64,000 bases of DNA. Source: Mycoplasma sp. 1578d. GTDB lineage: Bacteria; Bacillota_I; Bacilli_A; Mycoplasmatales; Metamycoplasmataceae. The DNA is taken from positions 248,001 to 312,000 of the forward strand of contig NZ_CP102081.1 of the NCBI RefSeq assembly GCF_024582695.1. The letters run 5' to 3'. How positions within the stretch are numbered: the first letter of the stretch is position 1; every line of letters begins with the position of its first letter. This document shows, one piece after another, positions 31,872 through 40,523 of the stretch. Below the pieces are notes generated by a model. It was given only the letters and a program-made list of their open reading frames with translations, ran no database searches and was not told the origin of the DNA. Made by a program: the position numbers and the translations under genes.

Positions 31872-34553
31872 TTATCTAACATTTAAGATTGAATCTTGTG
31901 TAGAAACCTCTTTATTTAATTCTTTGAATTCAATTGTTTTATGTTTGCTTTCGTTTAATACAACTACAATAACTGAACTGTCTAAGTTATTTTCTTTAAG
32001 AAGTTTTAAATCAACTTGAGCGAGTAAATCACCTTTTTTAACCACATCTCCAACTTTAACAAAGCTTTCAAATCCTTGTCCTTTTAAGTTGACAGTATCA
32101 ACTCCAATGTGGATTAAGATTCTTACTCCTTCTTCAGTTTCAATGCCATAAGCGTGTTTTGTATCAAAGACAACGTTCATTTTTCCGTCAACTGGTGCGT
32201 ACACTTTTCCAATTTTCTCATCTGAGAATTTAACAATGTATCCATCACCCATTAATTTTTCTGAAAAGACACCGTCTTTAAGTTGGGTTATGTCCATTAC
32301 TTTTCCATTAGCCACTGAGTTAACAGTTACAGGAGTTTCAAGTAATGGAAGGTGTTCTTGAGCTTCAGGATGAGTTTCCATATGGATTTCCATAGCTTTT
32401 TTACTCATCATTTTTAATTCTTCCATTTTTAGCTTTGCAATTGCATCGCGTGAATTTCTAATCTTAATATTTAATTGTTCGGCAACAGGCCCAAAAATAG
32501 CTTGGACTTGTTTTTGTCCTTCACGTTTAATAGCCACAGCTCCATATTGTTTGAGTTTTGCTTCATCAACAATTGATGAATCTTTAACGTCATATCTCAA
32601 TCTTGAAGCACAGTTATTAAACGCTGTAATGTTATCAAGTCCTCCAAAAGCTTCAACAATTCCTAAAACTTGTGGATCGATTTCAGCCATTCCTTTTTGA
32701 GCATCTTTACTTTTTTGGTAATCAGCTTTAGTGAATAATTTTACTGTTTCTCCCCTACCAGGAGTTTTAAGATCTTTGTGTTTGATTCATCAGTAGAAGA
32801 ATCCAAAGTAAATTGGGATATAAGCTAATCCAACTACAAAAATTCAGTAGAAGTTAGTTCCTTTTTGAACTGGTACCATTCCATAAATGATCAAGTCAAG
32901 GAATCCACCCGAGAATACTTGAGGAATGTGCACACTAAGTAGATTTGCTAACATAAATGAAAGTCCACAGAAGAATGCATGGAATCCTCAGAACAAGAAT
33001 GGTGATAAGAATAAGAATGTAAATTCGATTGGTTCAGTAACTCCTGTTAAAAGAGTTGTAACCGCACTAGGCACTACGGCACTAATAGCTACTTTTCTAT
33101 TTTCTTTAGGAGCAGCAAAAATCATTGCAGCTGCAGCAGCTGGAAGTCCTAAGATCATAAACGAGAATTTACCATCTAAGAATCTTCCTGCTTTAATTCC
33201 AAGTGCTTTGGACATAAAGTCAAAAAGCGGAGTTGGAGCACTATTAACAATTCCTTTTCCGTCTCAAATTGGATAAACTACATTATTAAATGAGAACTTA
33301 ATAATGTTAACAGACATTGTTGAATCACCAACAAATTTGTTTGGTTCTGCAGCAACGGCTGTAATTAATGCATTTAAGTTTTCGAATGCTTTATCCGTTT
33401 TAATCATGTCACGAATTCCTGGACTTTGAGTTTCAAGCCCTTTAAGTCATTCGTTAAGACTAAAGTTTAAATTACCTCCAGCATCTGAGTATCAGAGTGG
33501 TGAATAGAAAGCGTGGTGAAGTCCGAACGGAACTAAACTTCTTTCTATAACACCAAAAATTAATGACTCAAAACCGTAAGGTACTTTTCCAAGCGAGTTT
33601 CCGAATACACTTAATCCAAAACCAACTCATGGTCAAAAGATTAAGAAGACAAAAGCAAGCAAGGCACAGGCTGGAACGCTGATAACAGCAACAAATCTTT
33701 TACCTGCAAAGAACGAGAAAATTGGATGGAATGAAATGGTGTGGAATCTATTGTAAAGGTTTTGTACCAAAAGCCCAACAGCTAAACCACCAAAAACAGA
33801 AGTTTGTAGCGATCTAAATCCCATTGTTGATCCTATAGCACTTTTAATTGCTTGTGGATCTCTTCCAGCTCCACCAAATAGAACTTTAAACCCTTCATTT
33901 GTTTTTAAGGCAGAAGATACCTCTACTCCTTTATAGAAGAAGTTTAATTTACCTCCTTCAGCAACTGTTGCAGTAACAGGAGTTTTATCAATCATTAAAG
34001 CAGTGTTTTGTACTTTTCCTAATGAATCAATTGGGTAAACAGAACCATCTTTGAATAAAACCTCAAAGGTTTTAGATTCGCTACCTTGAGTTGCTATTTG
34101 CAATGTGTAGACATTATATTCTTTGTTTTCGAATAATTGTGTAACTGGTGTGTCAACTGGAGTAATGAAAACAGACTGAATTGCTAGGAATACACCAAAA
34201 CCAATAATAGTCGCAAAGACACCAACTCCGGCTTCATCAGTAAATGCTATAACAAAAGCAGCGGCGAATAATAATGGTAATAATGAAAAAATTGGATCAC
34301 CTAAATTTTGAATAAATAATCCAAATTTTTTCCAACCTTCGTAATCACCGGCATTACCTGCTATAGCAGCCCCAACACCGAGCCAAAGACCAGAAATAGC
34401 CATAATGGAAATAGGTAACATGAATGCACCAGAAATTTTACCAAGTGTTTTTCTTAAATTACTATTTCCACTATTGTCTAAATTCTTGTTTTCTTTTTTC
34501 TTTGAAAAGATCGACTTGAACTTATCAAAGAAATTACTAAGTGAATTAGTCAT
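31872..34553 (-). CDS. ptsG: Glucose-type PTS enzyme IICBA
   Basis: It has 893 residues. It imports and phosphorylates glucose (or a related hexose). An N-terminal membrane IIC domain is followed by IIB with phospho-Cys648 in NNCASRLRY and a C-terminal IIA domain with His815 in ILIHIGVDTVNL and His800 in FDTKHAYG. A periplasmic-type insert of about 110 residues interrupts IIC (around residues 145-255), as in other mycoplasma PtsG proteins. TGA Trp codons split the IIC part, but all segments share one frame. The exact sugar is inferred. SD GAAAGGA precedes the ATG. Confidence 0.93.
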
Positions 34554-34583
34554 TTTTTCCTTTCTATTTTAATTTCAATTCTA

Positions 34584-34589
34584 ATTATA
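34584..34589 (-). promoter_or_regulatory. -10 box of ptsG
   Basis: On the minus strand AAATATAATTAG gives TATAAT 30 nt before the ptsG ATG. A 16-base homopolymer lies 43 nt further upstream (34633-34648), where it could affect promoter activity. Confidence 0.55.
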
Positions 34590-34632
34590 TTTAATAATTG
34601 CTAAAATTGGCCATATTTGCACCTTCTTTTGC

Positions 34633-34666
34633 AAAAAAAAAAAAAAAATGGAATAATTTCCACTTT
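34633..34666 (-). terminator. Terminator of the ssb unit with a 16-base T tail
   Basis: On the minus strand AAAGTGGAA (34658-34666) pairs with TTCCATTTT (34645-34653, one G-U) around ATTA, followed by an uninterrupted run of 16 T (34633-34648). The run is long enough to be slippage-prone and lies upstream of ptsG. Confidence 0.7.
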
Positions 34667-34956
34667 TACGAGTAATTTGTAATGATTTTTATAAAAAGCG
34701 AGACGCTAATAATAAACGAAGTAATTGAAAAGAAAATAGGTGAATTAAATTTTAAACGGTCTCAAGAAGGAATATATAAACCAGTATTCTCGTAGCGAAA
34801 ATGCTTTTTGTCAGGATGGTTTTCTCTGAATTGTTTTAATTGTTTTTCTTTAAAAGCTCTTAAAGCTCTGAGCGAAGAAATTTTGTAATAAAAAATAAAT
34901 AAAATTCCCAAAAGAAAAAACAAAACTCCAAAAACAATATAAACAACTAAATCCAT
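34666..34956 (-). CDS. Small membrane protein downstream of ssb, function unknown
   Basis: It has 96 residues. A strongly hydrophobic N-terminal segment (about 2-22) is followed by a basic region rich in Lys, Arg and His, then after a TGA Trp a second hydrophobic stretch (about 72-92). The ATG at 34956 was chosen over longer upstream starts because AGAAAGGA lies just upstream and because it clears the ssb frame, which ends 10 nt before it. No family was recognised. It is probably cotranscribed with ssb. Confidence 0.65.
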
Positions 34957-34966
34957 ATTTTCCTTT

Positions 34967-35401
34967 CTAATTTTTGCCATTTGGAATAATAAAAGGTTGG
35001 CTATCAGCTTGATTATTTTGCAAATGAAGGTCAAAAAAGTCGTGCAATTGCGGATCGACAACATCAACATTTAAAAAGATTGGTCGTATTGAATTTTGAT
35101 CTTTAAATGAAAAAGCTTTGAGATTTTGAACTTGGATTACAAAAGCACTATTAATATTTTGTTTGTATTCGGCAAAATATTTAACTGGAATTATTTCTCC
35201 TTCAATATATATTAAAGAACCTTTAGTTAAATAATCACGAACAAAAGATGCAGTTTGATTTCAACAAATGATTGGGACAAAATCGCTTGACTGTCCTTTA
35301 TTTGATACAGCAATTCAAAAGCGAGCGTGATCAACTCGATTCATAGTTTTGCCGTAAAAAATAGCAGAACTAATCCGACCTAAAAGCATTACTTTGTTCA
35401 T
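34967..35401 (-). CDS. ssb: Single-stranded DNA-binding protein (OB-fold)
   Basis: It has 144 residues. It is hidden under the standard code by two TGA Trp codons, both in the OB-fold. MNKVMLLGRISS, ARFWIAVSN, DFVPIICWNQTASFVRDYLTKGSLIYIEGEI follow the SSB pattern (N-x-V-x-L-x-G-R-L; F-x-x-A-x-x; W...A-x-x-x-x-x-Y-x-x-K-G-x-x-x-x-x-x-G). The C-terminus ends PFIIPNGKN and lacks the acidic D-D-x-P-F tip that recruits partner proteins in most bacteria. A PriB-like or accessory SSB role is therefore possible. It lies downstream of rpsT. Confidence 0.8.
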
Positions 35402-35449
35402 AGTGCTATTTATTATATCAAATTTTTAAGCTCAAAAATCGCAATAAAA

Positions 35450-35467
35450 AATGTACCTAAGTACATT
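35450..35467 (-). terminator. Terminator of rpsT
   Basis: On the minus strand AATGTAC (35461-35467) pairs with GTACATT (35450-35456) around TTAG, followed by a T-run. The rpsT stop overlaps the stem. Confidence 0.75.
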
Positions 35468-35732
35468 ATTGTTGTTTTGTTTTGTTAACAAATTCATCTA
35501 AACGTGAATGTTTTCTCGCACCTTTGTTAGCGTGAAAAACACCTTTAGATACAGCTTTTGCAATTACAGAGTGAGCTTTAGCAACTAATTCATTAGCTTT
35601 TGGCTCATTAGCTAAAACAGCTTCACGTGCTTTACGAATAGCAGTTTTAACTCTTGATTTCATAGCTGAGTTTTTAACTCTAGCTGCTTCCATTTTTGCA
35701 ATGCTTTTAATCTTAGATTTAATGTTTGCCAT
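35466..35732 (-). CDS. rpsT: Ribosomal protein S20
   Basis: It has 88 residues, very basic and helical, normal S20 length. It binds 16S rRNA early in 30S assembly. The pattern MANIKSKIKSIAKMEAARVKN, SRVKTAIRKAREAV and the C-terminal FHANKGARKHSRL (family: HKNKAARKKSRL) is diagnostic. SD AAAGGGAGG is strong. A TATAAT promoter lies 42 nt upstream, and a terminator follows the stop. The neighbouring potD2 and ssb genes appear to be separate units. Confidence 0.96.
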   Translation of the reverse strand: MANIKSKIKSIAKMEAARVKNSAMKSRVKTAIRKAREAVLANEPKANELVAKAHSVIAKAVSKGVFHANKGARKHSRLDEFVNKTKQQ

Positions 35733-35773
35733 TTAAATCCTCCCTTTTTCTAAAATGTTGAAAAATCAATTAA

Positions 35774-35779
35774 ATTATA
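35774..35779 (-). promoter_or_regulatory. -10 box of rpsT
   Basis: On the minus strand TTGTATAAT provides a perfect TATAAT 41 nt before the rpsT start, directly downstream of the potD2 terminator. Confidence 0.55.
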
Positions 35780-35787
35780 CAATAAAA

Positions 35788-35805
35788 TAATCCCTTAAGG
35801 GATTA
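35788..35805 (-). terminator. Terminator of the second potD
   Basis: The perfect palindrome TAATCCCTTAAGGGATTA is followed on the minus strand by a T-rich tract. The potD2 stop codon (35803-35805) forms the first bases of the stem. Confidence 0.7.
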
Positions 35806-37668
35806 ATTTTTAACTTTTTTATAGTAATAATCATCAATAAAAGTTCGTAATTGATCCGAAACCGGATTTAGTCCTTTATGATGAATTTGAGCCTGTTTTC
35901 AATTGTCCTTAACAGTTAAAATTTCTATTGCCTTTTGATCGATTGTGTTATCATCTTGAACAAAATAATTACGTTTTACTAATTCAAATTCAACCTCTTT
36001 ACTTGGGGTGTAATTGATAAAATCAAAATTTTCTAAATTAGGATATTTAATCTCTAAAATTTGTTCTCGATATCTCTTTTCAGAAAAATTAATGAATGAA
36101 ACCGCATAAATAAGTGGATCTAAATATTCATTTAAAGGAGCATTTGGTTGATAAGTATTTTTGATTTCATTTCGATTATTGTAAAGATTAAGCACATTGA
36201 TTAGCATTTGTTTTTCTGTGTCATTAACATTGGATAAGTATTTAGCATATAGATCTTTAAAGTTATAAAAATTATCATCATTATAAAGAGTTTGTCGATA
36301 AATTTCTACTAAATGATTGATGATTTGTTCTTTAGTGTTTGTGTTATTTTGATCTTGGAAAATGTTTTGCAAGTATTCTTTATAGTATTGCAAAATTACA
36401 TTAATGGAAGCTTGTTGTTTAATTTTAGGATCAAATTGATCTAAATTATTAACTTTTAATTGATTATATTGAATGCTTATTTGCTCTAAATTTGGATAAA
36501 AAGTTTTTCTTAACACTTGATAAATTGGGTCAGCATGGTCTTTTTGAATAGATTTAGAAATAATCAAGCCATCAATTAAAGTTAAATTATCTTCTGGCCG
36601 AATGATACGAATTGTTCCATCAGGGATATCTTCGCTATTATCACTTGAATATCAAGCATCTAAAGCATCACCATTAAACATTAAAGCAGCATCAGTATTT
36701 GCACCTTTTTTAATAGGTAAGATTAAATTAGTTAATAGTTTAAGTCCATCTGGATTTAAACTAACATGTTGCGAATTTTCAAATCTAAATCCAGTTGAAT
36801 TCTTAATTAAATCAGCAAAATTATTAATAAGTGTTTGATAATTTTCTTGAGTGACTGGTTCACCATATAATTGCTTATTATCTTGTTCAAAATTGCTAGA
36901 ATTAGGTCAATAAGATGAACCAAAAAGCACATTATTTCTAGTTGCATCTGTAATGGTTAAATGCTCAAAACCATTATTGAACAAGGTGTTAAAAATGTTG
37001 AAAAATGAATATTTTGAATAATTCTTTTTATCTTTTTGAAGCAATCTTTGTCTATTTTTTTCTAATAATTGGTCAATTTGTTCTGAAGTATCAAAAAGCT
37101 CGCTTTTTTCTTTAATTTTAGTTGGATTAATTCCAATTACAACATCTTGAATATAGTAAGGAACCATGTATTCTCACAAATGACGAGGAGTTTGGAATGG
37201 TTGGTTATTTTCATCATACTTAAGAGCTTCGTCATATGAAGTCAAATGTTGTCAGGTACTTGGGGTGTATATAGTTTGTAAAATTGTTTTTAATTCTTGC
37301 TCATTTTGAATTGGTTTGTCCAAATTTAGCAACTTATTAAAATCTATTTTTTGTAATAAATCTTTCTTAATCAAACTAGCAACTTGAAAATCACTTCCAA
37401 TTCCGACATATGTTTTATTATTAATAATTGCACGCGAAAATTCTGAAACTTCATCAAATTCTTTATATTCGAAAGATTGATCAATAATTTGCATATTAGC
37501 CTCACTGATATAAGATTTATAATTTCAAAAAGCTGGTTGAAATGGGTGTCTTTGTTTATAAACTATTGCTGTAATTGAAATAGAAATTATTGATGTGAAT
37601 GAAATTAAACCAATTGCTATTTGTTTAATTTTTCGTTTTAAATTCTGATTAATTTTAAAAGTTTCCAT
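35803..37668 (-). CDS. Second PotD-like substrate-binding protein (orphan)
   Basis: It has 621 residues. It is paralogous to the potD at 27335: both share FQPAFWNYKSYI-type sequence after the membrane anchor, FSRAIINNKTYVGIGSDFQVAS, VLFGSSYWPN, an FNGDALDAWYSSDN segment (MYNGDAIDSYYGSDN in potD) and a helical charged C-terminus ending SDQLRTFIDDYYYKK. The N-terminal hydrophobic anchor (about residues 16-36) has no Cys. The frame is intact with about five TGA Trp, so it is not a pseudogene. It lies 8.5 kb from potABC, with no permease nearby. It may feed the same permease with a different polyamine or peptide. Confidence 0.85.
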
Positions 37669-37792
37669 TATTTCTTATCTCTATGAATTTTTATATGTAT
37701 TATTTTAATAAACAAATTTGAAAAAATATAAAAAAATAGATTTTTTATCTGCGAATTTTGAAGATAAACGAAAAATACTTTATCTTTATGAG

Positions 37793-37798
37793 TATAAT
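37793..37798 (+). promoter_or_regulatory. -10 box (TATAAT) of the phosphomutase-like gene
   Basis: TGAGTATAAT lies 7 nt before the ATG at 37806, with no SD between. It predicts a leaderless transcript. Confidence 0.55.
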
Positions 37799-37805
37799 TG
37801 AAGCT

Positions 37806-39398
37806 ATGGAAAAAGAATTAAAACAAATTCAACTCTGAAAAGAATTGTACAAAAACGAAAATTTACAACTTTCTGTTTTAAATTCTGATGTTAAGAACCT
37901 TGTGGAAATGAAAGGATTTTTTAATCCTCCAAAAGCAAGTATTTTAGGAATTGAATTTCTTTCCCATTCATTATATGGGTATAACAATCTCAATTACTAC
38001 ACAATTGTGTATTTAACTAAAGCGTTTTATGAACTTTTTCTTATTGAAAAAACATCAGCAAATGTTGCTTTATATTTTGATTCAAATATTGAGCAAAATA
38101 TTAGATCTAGAGTAATTTCATATCTTACAGCTAAAAAATGTAATGTTTTTGTTTTTGATAATCAAGAAATTACTCCTAATATGATTCATACATTAAATTT
38201 TTCTAATATTGATATGAGCTTTTTAATTTTTCATCATAGCAATCAGGCACAAAAGGATTATGTCTCAATTTATCATAACAACTTAGTTTTGACTATTAAA
38301 GAGCAACAAAAATTAATTGATCATTTTTGTAATGATGTTGAATTTATTAATTTTGGTTTTGATGATATTCCAGTTTACATTAACCTTGAGAAACTATTGC
38401 TTTTGAATCAATCGAAAAAATTTTCAATTCAAATCAGCTCATTTTTTCAACGTGAACAGTTTAAAAGTGTGGTTTTAGTCGAAAATCGAAGTGAATCTAA
38501 GTTTATTAAAACTTTATTAAGAGATTCGAAAATTAAATTCAAAATATCAAGTAATTCATATTTATTCAGTTATTATAATTCAACAACAAGATCAATCTTT
38601 AAAAGATTTTTTATCTTTGACAACTTTTTAAGTTATGAAGGAATCTTTTTAATTTCAAGAAATAACCAATTAAAGGTTTTTATTAAACAAAAGAATAAAT
38701 TTATTCTTTTAAATCAATATCAAATTGCATATTTATTTATTAGAAACGAAGTTTTAAATTGAAGAAAACAACTTTATAAAAAGATTCTAGTGCCCGATGA
38801 TTGTCCACAAATTTTAATTGAATTAATTCGTTCATTTAATTTTGTTCCGCTTGAAACGAGTTCTTATACCAGTGATAGAGATTTAATTTTTGGATTTATC
38901 AACGATACTTATTTATGCGAATATAATAATCAGTTTAGATTTAGCAACATTTCCATGATGTTATTGCTACTTGAAATTTTTGCTCGTTATAAACAAAATA
39001 ATAACTTACTGAATCTCAAACTCTTCAAAATGAAAGAACATTTTGCGAAAAATTTTTTCATCACCAAAAAAATCAAAGTTAATTTAGAGCAAGTCCAACT
39101 TATTCAAAGTAATTTGTTTTTACCCAATCAAGCTATTAATAAAAAATATCAAATTGAACATATTCAAAAAATTAATTATCAATTTCAAAATGAACAATTT
39201 TTATTAATCATATCTTCAAGCCATAATCAAAGAAATTCACAAACATTAGTTCGCTGAATTGTTAGCTATAATCATCTTACTAGTTTACTTAAAATTAATA
39301 CTGAATTTAATCTGGATAATTCGATTGGATGATTTACTAAATGCAAACTTAAGCGAATAAATAGAAAATTTCTTAAAAAGATTAAAGCAATTTTATAA
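37806..39398 (+). CDS. Phosphohexomutase-like protein lacking all catalytic motifs (predicted pseudoenzyme)
   Basis: It has 530 residues, close to mycoplasma phosphomannomutase length. Motif order fits the four-domain family but each is altered. EFLSHSLYG (50-58) replaces EFGTAGLRG. IFHHSNQAQ (141-149) replaces TASHNPxxx, so the phospho-serine is lost. FDNFLSYEG (271-279) replaces NPDADRLG, losing the Mg2+ aspartates. FGFINDTYL (362-370) replaces FGYEESYG, the sugar-binding loop. Flanking patterns remain, such as NLNYYTIVYLTKAFYE (R-M-N-x-Y-T), KFILLNQYQIAYL (LLNGNQIGALL) and MLLLLEIFARYK. The frame is intact. It is leaderless and monocistronic. Homology is inferred by eye; the function is unknown. 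Confidence 0.65.
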
Positions 39399-39407
39399 GA
39401 GCAAAGA

Positions 39408-39431
39408 AAAAAACACCAGCAAGTGTTTTTT
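39408..39431. terminator. Bidirectional terminator, phosphomutase-like gene / nusG
   Basis: AAAAAACAC (39408-39416) pairs with GTGTTTTTT (39423-39431) around a 6-nt loop. It overlaps the nusG stop codon on the minus strand. Confidence 0.7.
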
Positions 39432-40038
39432 AATTATCACTATTATTGTACGGACGAACGTTTTCAATATTAGTTTCAACAATTACGTTTTGTCCAAATG
39501 TTTCCACAATTACTTCAACAAGATTTGAGTCAGCACTAATACTTTTGATGGTTCCTTCAGTTCCTTTGTAAGCTGTATTTTCAAAAACCACGACATCACC
39601 CTCTTTAAGAGCAAAATAGTTTTTATCAGTTTCAAAACGTTCAAGAGCTTCTTTTTCTTTAATGAGTGACTTTTTAATTTCTCTTTGAGTCACAGGAGTT
39701 GGTTTAGCTCCTTTTCCAGATGATCCAACTAATCCAGTTACGTATTGAGTATTTCTGATTACGTATCATGCTTTATCAGTCATGTCCATTTTAATGAAAA
39801 TATAACCCGGATACATGTTAACTCATTTGATTTTGTAAATTTCACCATTAAGCTTTTTTTCTAGTTCTTTATGGGTTAAAGTTGGTTTTTTAAAAATTTT
39901 AAAAGCACCATCTTGGGTAGCAGTTGAATCGAAATTATGAGCCACTTCTTCAGCAATAATTCTGTTTTTTAATGCTTCAACAACCACATCCTCTTTTCCG
40001 GTGATGGTTGAAATCATATATCAGTTAAATTTTTGCAT
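39430..40038 (-). CDS. nusG: Transcription termination/antitermination factor NusG
   Basis: It has 202 residues. The N-terminal NGN domain starts MQKFNWYMISTITGKEDVV and contains YPGYIFIKMDMTDKAWYVIRNT with GLVGSSGKGAKPTPV. The C-terminal KOW domain is FALKEGDVVVFENTAYKGTEGTI. An internal TGA Trp and a Trp in the first residues hide its start under the standard code. SD AAAGGAG precedes the ATG. It is the last gene of rpmG-secE-nusG, the usual bacterial order. Confidence 0.95.
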
Positions 40039-40048
40039 GCTAACTCCT

Positions 40049-40276
40049 TTAGATTAAATTATTTGATGCCCAAATTTGTGTAAAGACAAACGACACTAGA
40101 AACACAAAAGCCATAATAATTAAGGTAAAAATCAATATTTTAATAAATGAAGAAACATTAGTTTTATTAGAAGGTCATTTAACTCGCTTGATTTCTTTGA
40201 CAATTTTTCGGAAAAAATATCTTTTATGTTTAGGTGGTTTAATTTCAATTTCTTCATCAGTAAAAAGTTTATTCAT
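40049..40276 (-). CDS. secE: Preprotein translocase subunit SecE
   Basis: It has 75 residues. Charged N-terminus, then KIVKEIKRVKWPSNKT, the conserved SecE amphipathic helix and hinge (family: E-x-K-K-V-x-W-P-x-x-x-E), followed by a single transmembrane helix (about 50-70). It stabilises SecY in the membrane. It lies between rpmG (3 nt) and nusG (10 nt), the canonical neighbourhood. It is too short and too Trp-interrupted to appear in a simple ORF scan. Confidence 0.9.
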
Positions 40277-40279
40277 TGT

Positions 40280-40426
40280 TTATACCTCTTCTTTGTGGAA
40301 TGTGTGTTCTTTGCATGGGGGACAGAATTTTTTTAATATAACCCGTTTATCATTTCCATTGCTTTTTGTGGTAATATAGTTTTTTCTGCGACAAATTTCA
40401 CAAGCGATTGCTACCTTATTCTTCAT
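40280..40426 (-). CDS. rpmG: Ribosomal protein L33, zinc-ribbon form
   Basis: It has 48 residues. CEICRRKNYITTKSN with later CPPCKEH keeps both CxxC pairs, so this is the zinc-binding (C+) form. The family pattern RxNYxTxKN and KKFCPxCxxHTxHKE is clear. It starts the rpmG-secE-nusG operon. A TATAAT box lies 8 nt before the ATG, so the mRNA is probably leaderless. Confidence 0.95.
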   Translation of the reverse strand: MKNKVAIACEICRRKNYITTKSNGNDKRVILKKFCPPCKEHTFHKEEV

Positions 40427-40434
40427 GTCATTTT

Positions 40435-40440
40435 ATTATA
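40435..40440 (-). promoter_or_regulatory. -10 box of rpmG-secE-nusG
   Basis: On the minus strand TTGTATAAT gives TATAAT 8 nt upstream of the rpmG ATG, with no SD. Confidence 0.55.
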
Positions 40441-40508
40441 CAATAAACAAGCTAAAAATTAGTTTGAAATATTGGAGTTATTTAAGCCTCATTAAGACTG
40501 TTTTTTGT

Positions 40509-40514
40509 TAAAAT
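40509..40514 (+). promoter_or_regulatory. -10 box (TAAAAT) of mnmG-rlmH
   Basis: TGTTAAAAT lies 9 nt before the mnmG ATG, and no SD is present. It is divergent from rpmG, with both promoters in a 97-nt spacer. A similar TGTTAAAAT box precedes the giant genes A1 and A2. Confidence 0.5.
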
Positions 40515-40523
40515 AGAAATAAT

